A stretch of DNA of 64,000 nt, from NCBI RefSeq assembly GCF_013752535.1, contig NZ_CP058348.1:2418001-2482000 (forward strand). The letters are read 5' to 3'. The notes beneath the pieces were generated by a model. It made no database searches. It was not told the origin of the DNA and saw only the letters and a program-made list of their open reading frames with translations. This stretch comes from Bdellovibrio sp. KM01 (GTDB taxonomy: Bacteria; Bdellovibrionota; Bdellovibrionia; Bdellovibrionales; Bdellovibrionaceae). Both the position numbers and the translations under genes were made by a program. Within the stretch, counting starts at the first letter, position 1, and each line of letters starts with the position of its first letter. Positions 57,430 through 64,000 of this stretch are shown one piece after another.

Positions 57430-58917
57430 CTAAGCTTTCAGATACAGTGAACCATCTTGAGTTTTATAACCAAAATCCACCCAAGTGAGCTTGTGCTTCT
57501 GCTCCCAATCATTAATGGCTTCTAAGTATTCTTTCTCCCACAATGACTTCAAAATGGCGCTGCGTTTGTAAAACCACCAGCAGGTCACGGCATGCGCCTT
57601 CATAAAGACTTTAGTGACCTTGTCTTTTAATAAGTCGCGCACCAAAGGATCTGCGATTTTCGCAAGAATATCGGCATGGGCATTTTCATCTTTTCTAAGA
57701 GCAATGCGAATGCTCCGAGCCTCGGCAACACTGACGTTTGCAACTCGGGAAAAAATCAAATCCCAGTCTTCCATATAAATGAGTAAACCCTTGGTGTACT
57801 TCAGTTCGGGCAGATTCTGGGGACAATCACTTTCCGTTCTGCTTCTGAACCCCAAAAAGTTTTCTCGTTGGTAGAGATCCCTTAAAGTATCTAGAATAGT
57901 TAATTCCATCGGACTGGCGATAGGCTGACTGCGATAGAATTTTTCTAGATCCCAACTGGCATGACTGTATTTAGCTCTGTCTTCAGCGCTCATCGTAACA
58001 AAAGCATGAAACAATTCATTGGGTTCACACCAGTAAAGGCCTTTAGCACCCAACCTCTGCGGCGCCGTCAAAATCATCGGATCCATATCAGAAAAGGAAT
58101 CAAAATCAATTTGACCGACTTTGTCTTGAACCATTTTTAAAATATCCAAGAAGGGACTGCGAAAGGCGACGACTTCTAATCCACACCTGGCCGAAAGTTC
58201 ATCACACATCTTGCCGATTTCTTGAGAGTGCGAATACTCCACGTCCATCCAAAACATTTTGGTATGAGAGAAATATTCCGGCACCAATCCATAACGAAGC
58301 GGATTGAATTGCGAATACCCTTCCGAGTACAGCACCAAACTCCCACCCGAGTTCCCTCGCCCCGGCCCCATCAGAATATTTTTACCTTTAGCGTATTCAA
58401 AGATCTTGCGAAGACCGGCAATCATCATTTTCTGGGGTTCTGAGTATAACGACACTTCATGTGCCACTTGTACTTCAGCTTGTTGATCCACGACGCCACG
58501 ACGTTTTAATTTATTAACACTTTCAGCAACAAAGTTTTCCATAACTTGATTCCTCTCAGTTGGGGACAGTTCCCTGCCCAGTTTTAGAGAGGTCAAAATG
58601 GTTTCAAGACTTAAAATTTGCTCTTTCAGATTATGCAGATCCAAGCGACTCTCTTGAAGACGTCTCTCCAAAAAATCCTGCAGCGAACTGTCACTTGTCT
58701 CTTTCAATAAGACTTTTATCTCCTCAAGCGAAAACCCCAGTTGCTTAAACTGCAATATCGCTTGAGCCTGCGAAAGCTGCCCGCGCCCATAAACGCGATA
58801 GCGACTCTCACTGCGCGAAGAAGGCACTAAAATCCCCTTCTCCTCATAGATCCGCAAAGCTTTAATAGAAAGCCCCGCAGCCTTACCAAATTCTGAAATA
58901 GACAACCAATCTTTCAT
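57430..58917 (-). CDS. MerR-type regulator fused to a DnaE-like region
   Basis: 495 residues from the ATG at 58917, preferred because AGAGG lies six bases before it (another ATG three bases upstream is close). A MerR helix-turn-helix at about 5-75 (ISEFGKAAGLSIKALRIYEE, YRVYGRGQL) and a coiled helix to about 125 come first. From about 180 the sequence follows DNA polymerase III alpha (DnaE): MGPGRGNSGGSLVLY (183-197), NPLRYGLVPEYF (206-217), then LLIYMEDWDLIF (379-390), AEARSIRIALRK and VFMKAHAVTCWW (438-449), the last two matching the DnaE LLRRA and FNKSHA-type motifs. The palm acidic motif is changed to MDVE (225-228), so catalysis is doubtful. It was probably recruited as a ligand- or DNA-sensing domain. 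Confidence 0.72.
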   Translation of the reverse strand: MKDWLSISEFGKAAGLSIKALRIYEEKGILVPSSRSESRYRVYGRGQLSQAQAILQFKQLGFSLEEIKVLLKETSDSSLQDFLERRLQESRLDLHNLKEQILSLETILTSLKLGRELSPTERNQVMENFVAESVNKLKRRGVVDQQAEVQVAHEVSLYSEPQKMMIAGLRKIFEYAKGKNILMGPGRGNSGGSLVLYSEGYSQFNPLRYGLVPEYFSHTKMFWMDVEYSHSQEIGKMCDELSARCGLEVVAFRSPFLDILKMVQDKVGQIDFDSFSDMDPMILTAPQRLGAKGLYWCEPNELFHAFVTMSAEDRAKYSHASWDLEKFYRSQPIASPMELTILDTLRDLYQRENFLGFRSRTESDCPQNLPELKYTKGLLIYMEDWDLIFSRVANVSVAEARSIRIALRKDENAHADILAKIADPLVRDLLKDKVTKVFMKAHAVTCWWFYKRSAILKSLWEKEYLEAINDWEQKHKLTWVDFGYKTQDGSLYLKA

Positions 58918-59013
58918 CATCGACCTCTGAATATAAGCCTCCAGTCCGCCCCAAGGGCAGAGTAAAGAACAAATTCAAAAGGTCCGGCTGCATCGCAAAA
59001 ATCACAACGCACA

Positions 59014-59030
59014 CAGTTACCGAAGCGGAG
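59014..59030 (-). repeat. 17-base repeat shared with 22578-22594
   Basis: CAGTTACCGAAGCGGAG, the reverse complement of the copy at 22578. It is 135 bases left of the second structured element. Confidence 0.7.
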
Positions 59031-59043
59031 ATAATACAAAAAA

Positions 59044-59136
59044 CCGGCAGGCACCTTTTCGAGGCGAGTCCGCAAAGCGGACAAGCCCCCCCCCCCCCCC
59101 CATCTCTCCCAGCGAGTCAGCCAAAGGCTGACAAGC
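59044..59136 (+). repeat. AAAAGGTGCCTGCC copy and two similar hairpins around a C16 run
   Basis: CCGGCAGGCACCTTTT at 59044-59059 is the inverted copy of the repeat at 56164. Then come two hairpins of one design: GCGAGTC-stem-AAA-stem-GACAAGC at 59064-59086 (stem GTCCGC/GCGGAC) and 59112-59136 (stem GTCAGCC/GGCTGAC). The stem sequences differ but each pairs perfectly. Between them is a run of 16 C (59086-59101). All are outside coding sequence. Confidence 0.8.
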
Positions 59137-59164
59137 CCGTCTGCAACTAAATGCAGTACGAGGA

Positions 59165-59326
59165 TTGGTGTCTCAAATTAAGGATTGATTGGCGCATGCG
59201 TGCACGAAGTCGACCTCCGTCGGCGCTCGGATGCGCGAACCCGCCAAGGCGGGCGACGGTGAGCCCGGATGGCGTGTCGACGCAGCTGCATGCAGGCGAC
59301 AAGCAAGCCTTAATTTGAGACACCAA
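59165..59326 (+). other. Large structured element, copy 2
   Basis: 162 nt. Arms 59165-59183 and 59308-59326 (TTGGTGTCTCAAATTAAGG and its complement) pair at 19 of 19 positions, with some pairing further out. Spacers of exactly 17 bases (59184-59200, 59291-59307) separate arms from the 90-nt core (59201-59290), as in copy 1. The core starts TGCACGAAGTCGACCTCCG and ends GTCGACGCAGCTGCA. Differences from copy 1 are in hairpin loops or form an added base pair in the CCCGCC/GGCGGG hairpin. It lies upstream of the lytic transglycosylase gene and of the MerR-DnaE gene, in a divergent gap. Confidence 0.87.
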
Positions 59327-59541
59327 GCCGCGTTCCGAGCAAGAACGTTTCAGAGTGAGAAGTTGACCCGTTTTGGCTAACTAATGATCTGACAGTGTCG
59401 ACAGATTGGTTGACAGTGCCTACCTCACATTCGCCCACATTCCATCTGAAAGACGCCTCATTCAAAGACTCAAACAATTTCACAGGCTTAACCGGTTGGC
59501 CCGCCCCCTGCACTAGTACCTAGATAACAGGAGGACGGGAT
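59327..59541. promoter_or_regulatory. Upstream region of the lytic transglycosylase gene
   Basis: About 215 bases between the structured element and the ATG at 59542. It contains GACAGTG twice (about 59390 and 59412) and a strong AGGAGG ribosome site. No other clear motif is seen; the promoter presumably lies here. Confidence 0.45.
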
Positions 59542-60270
59542 ATGAAAACGAAACATCTCAAATCAACACTCGCTTTAGTTACCGCCACTCTAGTCATGGT
59601 TCTTTTCAACAACTTTGAATATGTGAACTGGAGCAAAATCTTAAAGCTGCCAGTAATCGAAACGGTGAATGAAGCTTCACGCGTTGCCCATGCTAAAGAG
59701 TTGTTGGGAGGCCGCTATAAAGGTTCAGCCGCTCAAAAAATCGAAGGCCGCGTGGCTTTGAATTTGATGATCTATAAAAAGGTTCAAGGCTACCTTGAGC
59801 CGCAATGGAAAAACCGCGCAGGCGATATTTCCAGCGCTATTATCTCTGAATCTGACAAGTTCAACTTGGATCCAGTATTCGTAATGGCGATCATTAAAAC
59901 AGAAAGCACGTTCAATCCACTGACGGTGGGTAGCTTTGGCGAAATCGGCTTGATGCAAATCAAACCTGATACAGCTCAATGGATCGCAAACAAATACGGT
60001 ATTCCTTGGAAAGGTAAGAAAACTCTTACGAACCCAGTGACGAATATCCGTATCGGAGCAGCTTACATGGACTACCTTCGCAAGCAGTTCCCAGGTAAAG
60101 CGAACAAATACGTGAGCGCTTACAATATGGGTCCTAAAAACGTTCGCCGCCTTCTGGCTCAGAACGTGATGCCTGAGGAATACAACGGCCGTGTGATGAA
60201 GAACTACAAAGACTTCTACACAAACTTGGCTGACGCTCCAACAATTCAAACGACAGTTGCTACGAACTAA
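59542..60270 (+). CDS. Lytic transglycosylase (SLT domain)
   Basis: 242 residues. A membrane segment or uncleaved signal lies at about 8-25. The SLT domain occupies about 98-225: the catalytic Glu121 in AIIKTESTFNP, then GEIGLMQIKPDTAQ (137-150), NPVTNIRIGAAYMDYL and VSAYNMGP with the conserved Tyr-Asn. This family cleaves the glycan strand of peptidoglycan and forms anhydro-muropeptides. In a predator this could serve prey-wall entry or its own wall turnover; the sequence does not say which. The gene starts well with an AGGAGG site and ends at a strong terminator. Confidence 0.92.
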   Translation: MKTKHLKSTLALVTATLVMVLFNNFEYVNWSKILKLPVIETVNEASRVAHAKELLGGRYKGSAAQKIEGRVALNLMIYKKVQGYLEPQWKNRAGDISSAIISESDKFNLDPVFVMAIIKTESTFNPLTVGSFGEIGLMQIKPDTAQWIANKYGIPWKGKKTLTNPVTNIRIGAAYMDYLRKQFPGKANKYVSAYNMGPKNVRRLLAQNVMPEEYNGRVMKNYKDFYTNLADAPTIQTTVATN

Positions 60271-60290
60271 AATCAGAACGACATAAAAAC

Positions 60291-60321
60291 AAAAAGCCCT
60301 GGTTCATCACCAGGGCTTTTT
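60291..60321. terminator. Terminator between convergent genes
   Basis: AAAAAGCCCTGGT and ACCAGGGCTTTTT arms with a five-base loop, with A and T tracts on both sides, serving the lytic transglycosylase gene and the convergent gene at 60345. Confidence 0.95.
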
Positions 60322-60344
60322 GTATTTTCAAATTTTAAAGAAAC

Positions 60345-61073
60345 CTAAGGAATCGCAGACAATTCCGCGCGAACCCGTTCTTTGGATTCCTCGCGACGGC
60401 TGACGTAATTCAAGATTTTGATAGCGCTGATAACACCCACCACATTGTCGTCCATGTCATAGATCGGAGAAAGATAAAGAGGTTTCATCGTCAAAACCAT
60501 TTTATCGAAACCAAAGTTTTCCGTAACTAGATGAACCGGGATGATGTTTTCAACATTGGTGTGAACCAAAGTTCCATTCGTCGTTGCTTCCTGGAACTGT
60601 AAGTATTTATCCGTGATCGATTGATCACGACTGAACAGCTCATACCAAGGAATGGAAACCAACTCATCCAAAGAGTAACTGCAGCAGTCCATCAACGAAA
60701 TACTGCGGAACGTTTGATGACCTTCCGTGTTCACAACTTCAAAACTTGTTTCGTCATCCACAGAAGAAAAGAAATCAGGGTGCGTTTTCAAACGGAACGC
60801 ACTCAGGAATCGCCACAAGAACTGTTTGTCAGAAATGCGCTCGCCTGTGGAGTGCATTTGGAAGAACTCAACCCACTCTGCCAACGCATTAGCGATCGGC
60901 CCTTGCGCTTCTGAAGGCAAGCGATCGAAAGCCAAGCCAGGATAATCACCTTTGATAGAGCGTGGTTTTTCCAAAAGAGAATGGAATTGAAGCAAAGACT
61001 CGCGGTAAAGGTCTCTCGCTGGGTTTGCTTCCGGAAGATTTTCAGAATTCAAAATATTTTCAAGCATATGCAC
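60345..61073 (-). CDS. Protein of unknown function, first of a paralogous pair
   Basis: 242 residues, soluble. It is homologous along its whole length to the protein at 61142-61813. Shared elements are KGDYPG.A.DRLP, WVEFFQMHS, ISDKQFLWRFLSAFRLK, VDDETSFEVVN, QTFRSISLMDCCSYSLDE and PLYLSPIYD (in this copy). They suggest a PAS-like or ligand-binding fold, but no family is recognised. The start may be MHM or the next Met. It runs toward the lytic transglycosylase gene. The tandem paralogous gene is about 70 bases upstream in the same direction. Confidence 0.72.
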   Translation of the reverse strand: MHMLENILNSENLPEANPARDLYRESLLQFHSLLEKPRSIKGDYPGLAFDRLPSEAQGPIANALAEWVEFFQMHSTGERISDKQFLWRFLSAFRLKTHPDFFSSVDDETSFEVVNTEGHQTFRSISLMDCCSYSLDELVSIPWYELFSRDQSITDKYLQFQEATTNGTLVHTNVENIIPVHLVTENFGFDKMVLTMKPLYLSPIYDMDDNVVGVISAIKILNYVSRREESKERVRAELSAIP

Positions 61074-61141
61074 CTAAGATCATTTCTACCACGAAAGCCA
61101 AGCAAAGCAAACAATCTCCCCTCAGATGATAACTAATGCAA

Positions 61142-61813
61142 TCAGCCCTGGGCGGGGCTCAGACTCTCACATTTAAGGATTTTGAATGCATGAATCCCAC
61201 CAACCACCGCACCGGTCCCGTCATACACCGGCGATAGATACATAGGCTTGATGGTCGTTGCCAGTTTGTCGAACCCTGAAATTTCCACAACTTCGTGCAC
61301 TCGAATCAAACCTGGCAGATCCCTGTGGGTCAAAGTTCCATCTGTAATGGTGGATTGAAGGTTTATGTAGCTATTGGTGATGTCCTCATCGCGACGATAC
61401 AGGTTCGGCCACGGAACAGAGATCACTTCATCCAAAGTGTAGCTACACACCGACATGAAACTCAGGCTGCGAAAAGTTTGCAGCCCGGCACGATTAACCA
61501 CCTCAAGACAGGTTTCATCATCGATTTTAGAGAAAAAATCACCGTCAGGCTTTAAACGAAAAGCCCCTAAGAACCGCCACAAAAGCTGCTTATCGGAAAT
61601 CGAGTTTGGCATGGTATGCATCGAGAAAAAATCCACCCACTCTTGCAATGCATGTAGCACGGGGGCTTTGTATTGCTCGGGAAGACCATCATAAGCATAT
61701 CCGGGGTAGTCCCTCTTCAGCGCGTGACTGCCCCCTAGCAACTCAGCAAACTTCTTTAAAGCTGTTTCATAGGATTCAGTTGAGACAGAGGTGACCTCAG
61801 GCAATGACTTCAT
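61142..61813 (-). CDS. Protein of unknown function, second of a paralogous pair
   Basis: 223 residues, tandem paralogue of the gene at 60345. The conserved set reads RDYPGYAYDGLP, WVDFFSMHT, ISDKQLLWRFLGAFRLK, IDDETCLEVVN, QTFRSLSFMSVCSYTLDE and PMYLSPVYD. Between the two, the identity in the core is roughly half by eye. The gap between the two genes is 68 bases without a strong terminator, so they may be in one transcript. There is no signal peptide. A terminator-like hairpin is on its other side, beyond the start, belonging to thioredoxin. Confidence 0.72.
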   Translation of the reverse strand: MKSLPEVTSVSTESYETALKKFAELLGGSHALKRDYPGYAYDGLPEQYKAPVLHALQEWVDFFSMHTMPNSISDKQLLWRFLGAFRLKPDGDFFSKIDDETCLEVVNRAGLQTFRSLSFMSVCSYTLDEVISVPWPNLYRRDEDITNSYINLQSTITDGTLTHRDLPGLIRVHEVVEISGFDKLATTIKPMYLSPVYDGTGAVVGGIHAFKILKCESLSPAQG

Positions 61814-61861
61814 GGAGCAAGCGTAGCGAAAACTGCTGAGGATGTCGAATTCTCTGAAAAA

Positions 61862-61893
61862 AAAAGAGGGAACTTGAAAAAGCTCCCTCTTTT
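61862..61893 (-). terminator. Terminator downstream of thioredoxin
   Basis: AAAAGAGGGA and TCCCTCTTTT arms with a loop of 12 bases and a T run in the minus direction. It ends the thioredoxin gene. Confidence 0.88.
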
Positions 61894-61928
61894 AAAATTT
61901 TAACTTTTTTAAACAAGCCTGTGTGGGC

Positions 61929-62255
61929 TTATGTATTTTTAGTCAAGAAATCAACAATAGCGTCTTTCGGGTGGTTGCCAACAAGTTGACCCACTTCGCT
62001 ACCGCCTTTGAATAACAACATCGCTGGAATACCGCGAATACCGTATTTTGAAGGAGTCGCTGGATTCTCATCCACGTTCACTTTTACGATTTTCACTTTT
62101 CCAGACAACTCAGTCGCCACTTCCTCTAGCTTTGGAGCCAATGCGCGGCAAGGACCGCACCACTCTGCCCAGAAATCCACAAGAACTGGAGTTGAAGAAT
62201 TCAAAACTTCTGTTTCAAAAGAACCGTCTGTTACTGCTGTTGTATTTACGCCCAT
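61929..62255 (-). CDS. trxA: Thioredoxin
   Basis: 108 residues from the ATG at 62255, with GGAGG five bases upstream; the frame extends upstream without a site. The active site is WCGPC with Cys33 and Cys36 in VDFWAEWCGPCRALAP, the cis-Pro is in YGIRGIPAMLLF, and KVNVDENP precedes it. The length is that of classical cytoplasmic thioredoxin, which reduces disulfides using thioredoxin reductase. No reductase gene is seen here. It follows the pseudo-receiver gene on the same strand after 79 bases. Confidence 0.95.
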   Translation of the reverse strand: MGVNTTAVTDGSFETEVLNSSTPVLVDFWAEWCGPCRALAPKLEEVATELSGKVKIVKVNVDENPATPSKYGIRGIPAMLLFKGGSEVGQLVGNHPKDAIVDFLTKNT

Positions 62256-62334
62256 AGAGGCCTCCGTATTAGAACAAATTACCATACTTAATTTGAGAAC
62301 GGAAAAGATATAGTCAAGGTCCCCTAAGGAGCAA

Positions 62335-63399
62335 TCACTTTTTAAAAAGGGCTTTCGTGAACTGTTGGCGCAACTTATCGAGATCGTTAATGGATTCCTT
62401 GTCCCACTCTGACGCGATGTCTTGTTGGCGTTTACGGGATTCCACACGGGTGATTGTGCTAACTGGAGCGACTTTCACATCCGACACCATGTTTGCGTAT
62501 TTTTTCATTCGTTCCGCAAGCTTAGCCGTGGATTTTTCAAGCTCTTGACGAGCCTTGGATGGTGGAGTTTCTGGCTGAGGAGCCTCGTCCTTGCCTTTAA
62601 CCGTCTTAGCATCTGCGGCTGGAGCACCTGCTCCAGACACGTTTTCGACCTTCTCCACTTCAGGCGCGCCGCCTCCAAGAAGCTCTCTTTCCAGAGCTTT
62701 GAGGTCCACATCAGGAAAAGCCACTTCTTCAGGCGCGGCCTCTGCTTGTGCCTCAGAAACAGAGGCTTGAAACTTAGCGCCGATTTTAAAGCGCGGAGTT
62801 TCTTTATCTTCTTCGTTATTTAGAGTGAACTCTGCACCCTCACCTTGAGGTTCTTGATCGATGTTAAAGCCCATTCCTGCCGGAACATTTTCGCCCTCTT
62901 CAGGTGAAGTTCCTTTAACAAAGATGGCTTCATTTTCCGTGGTGAATTTTCCTTGTGCCGCCGCGGGCGAAAGTGGCTTCGCAGTCGGACTTTCCAGGTG
63001 ACTGGCTTTATTTAATTTCTCAAGCAAAGCGCTTTCATCCTGCCCTAAAAGTTTGGCCAGAACTTGTACGATTCGAAGAGGCGCCACTGGTGCTTCCAAA
63101 ATCATATCGACGCGCAACTTGATCAAATCTTGGGGACTTGGTTTAAAGCCTGCGGGAAAAATCAGCACGGCCTTACCACCCCAACGACTCATCTCTTTCA
63201 AACGCTTGCCGACTCCCAATGAGGAAACCTTAGCTCCTTTACCGGAACCAATAACCACATCAGGGTTGAAGCTAATAATTTGATCAGAGACGGCGTACTC
63301 ACTCGATAGACCAATGACGTCAAAACCCACTTTTTTCAATGTCGATTCGACGCTCATGAGATCAGCGTAGTCTTCATACACCAGAAGAACCTTACTCAT
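62335..63399 (-). CDS. Pseudo-receiver protein of unknown function
   Basis: 354 residues. The first 115 follow a response-regulator fold: KVLLVYEDYADLMSVESTLKKVGFDV at the start and ISFNPDVVIGSGKG where the phospho-acceptor Asp would sit, here replaced by Gly/Ser, and LEAPVAPLRIVQVL where the conserved Lys should be (here Ala). It is therefore not phosphorylated in the usual way. Residues about 140-290 are acidic, low-complexity (EEGENVPAGMGF, GEGAEFTLNNEEDKETPR), and the C terminus (about 295-354) is helical with SKARQELEKSTAKLAERMKKY. It might act as a scaffold in a polar or motility complex, but this is speculative. Confidence 0.75.
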   Translation of the reverse strand: MSKVLLVYEDYADLMSVESTLKKVGFDVIGLSSEYAVSDQIISFNPDVVIGSGKGAKVSSLGVGKRLKEMSRWGGKAVLIFPAGFKPSPQDLIKLRVDMILEAPVAPLRIVQVLAKLLGQDESALLEKLNKASHLESPTAKPLSPAAAQGKFTTENEAIFVKGTSPEEGENVPAGMGFNIDQEPQGEGAEFTLNNEEDKETPRFKIGAKFQASVSEAQAEAAPEEVAFPDVDLKALERELLGGGAPEVEKVENVSGAGAPAADAKTVKGKDEAPQPETPPSKARQELEKSTAKLAERMKKYANMVSDVKVAPVSTITRVESRKRQQDIASEWDKESINDLDKLRQQFTKALFKK

Positions 63400-63487
63400 A
63401 TCCCTCTATTGTCAGATATGCGGAGCTTTCGGTCAAACTACAGACTGGACGATGGGCGCGATGACTTACGATTTCCGCCCTACTACA

Positions 63488-64000
63488 ATGAACCCCATGT
63501 TCAGTATCTTTAATGGCAAAAAAGCCGTGCAGTACATTTTTTTCGAGATGCTACCAAGTTTCGTCCTCGGTCTTTTGGTTTTCATTTCCATCATCCTCAT
63601 GTTCCAGGTTTTGCGTCTGACGGAGTTTGCACTTGTCCACGGCGTGGCCTTAAAAACCATTGGCGAAATCGTGGGATACGTCGTGATCTCACTTTTGCCC
63701 GTGCTGTTCCCGATGGCTTTGCTGTTCTCGGTTCTTCTTACATATGGTCGCTTAAGTCAGGACTCTGAAATCGTGGCGATGAAAGCCTCGGGTCTGGCAA
63801 TGGGGACTTTGATCATCCCGGCACTCCTGTTGGCTTTGATTGTCGGCATTGTCTCTGCACAGACATCGTTTGTGATCGCTCCTTGGGGAAATCGTCAATT
63901 CGAGGTTTTGTTCACGCGTTTGGCAAACACCAAAGCCACAGCCGTGATCAAAGAGGGAACTTTCGCAGAAGGCTTCTTTGACATGGTCGTTTACGCCAAT
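63488..64000 (+). CDS. LptF/LptG-family permease, right end cut off
   Basis: The first 171 residues of a longer protein that runs past the window edge. The start MNPMFSIFNGKKAVQYIF is followed by membrane helices (FVLGLLVFISIILMFQVLRL, IGEIVGYVVISLLPVLFPMA, LIIPALLLALIVGIVSAQ). LSQDSEIVAMKASGLAMGTL is the cytoplasmic loop with the EI.A.KASG pattern of LptF and LptG. These form the lipopolysaccharide-extracting ABC transporter with LptB. Which of the two it is cannot be told without the rest. It is divergent from the pseudo-receiver gene with 88 bases between. Confidence 0.88.
   Translation, partial: MNPMFSIFNGKKAVQYIFFEMLPSFVLGLLVFISIILMFQVLRLTEFALVHGVALKTIGEIVGYVVISLLPVLFPMALLFSVLLTYGRLSQDSEIVAMKASGLAMGTLIIPALLLALIVGIVSAQTSFVIAPWGNRQFEVLFTRLANTKATAVIKEGTFAEGFFDMVVYAN

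Noticed and set aside
59189-59380. Reading frame inside the second structured element
   Set aside because: It follows the palindromic repeat and has no ribosome site; the same repeat at 22744 does not keep the frame.
1-64000. Prophage, insertion sequence, tRNA or rRNA genes
   Set aside because: No transposase, integrase, structural phage gene or tRNA/rRNA pattern was recognised in any intergenic region.

Overview
The window looks like chromosomal DNA of a Bdellovibrio-type predatory bacterium (Bdellovibrionota). The reasons are the many small secreted proteins of unknown function, a TIGR02147-family regulator (a family known mainly from Bdellovibrio and Fibrobacter), outer-membrane proteins ending in aromatic residues, FolE2-type GTP cyclohydrolase, an HD-GYP protein, and moderate GC content. 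The genus is an inference from gene content. No rRNA, tRNA, CRISPR array, prophage or insertion sequence was recognised.

Layout. 0-10.3 kb: a left-truncated unknown protein, a Nudix/periplasmic-binding-like pair, a DUF3465-like secreted protein, an MBL-fold hydrolase, a phospholipase-D/cardiolipin-synthase-like enzyme, a P-loop ATPase and a large outer-membrane protein. 10.3-20 kb: a signalling block with a receiver-PATAN-TPR protein, a STAS protein, a membrane-bound PP2C phosphatase, a FecR/Fn3-like protein, a PAS-HPt-ATPase CheA-like kinase, a PH-like membrane protein and a single-domain receiver; the parts resemble a partner-switching module beside a phosphorelay. 20-32 kb: a ChaN-like protein, ribosomal protein L33, dCTP deaminase, lipoproteins and outer-membrane proteins, an M14 peptidase, a DUF1338 enzyme, HD-GYP, and a predicted secreted cysteine peptidase. 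32-44 kb: an outer-membrane paralogue, a ferredoxin reductase-like protein, an EamA transporter, DUF475, UvrA, an RG-rich protein, a SWIM plus J-domain protein, Fur, FolE2, Maf and cytidine deaminase. 44-49.4 kb: a cluster of secreted proteins around the TIGR02147 regulator. 49.6-56.2 kb: a SurA/PpiD-like chaperone followed by the divergent rod-shape operon mreC-mreD-mrdA-rodA. 56-64 kb: small proteins, a MerR regulator fused to DnaE-like sequence, a lytic transglycosylase, tandem paralogues, thioredoxin, a pseudo-receiver protein, and the start of an LptF/LptG permease.

The most unusual signals are: (1) a structured element of about 155-162 nt present twice (22711-22865 and 59165-59326), with a nearly identical 90-nt core, an outer stem whose sequence differs but whose pairing and geometry are kept, and changes confined mostly to loops or paired positions; (2) a repeat family built on TAAAAGGTACGG whose outer TAA serves as the stop codon of five flanking genes, enclosing intrinsic terminators in 30-34 bp perfect inverted repeats; (3) a MerR DNA-binding domain fused to a reduced DnaE (DNA polymerase III alpha)-like region; (4) a palindrome GCGGCA-N4-TGCCGC found three times around the TIGR02147 regulator cluster, a candidate operator; (5) a SWIM zinc finger joined to a J domain.
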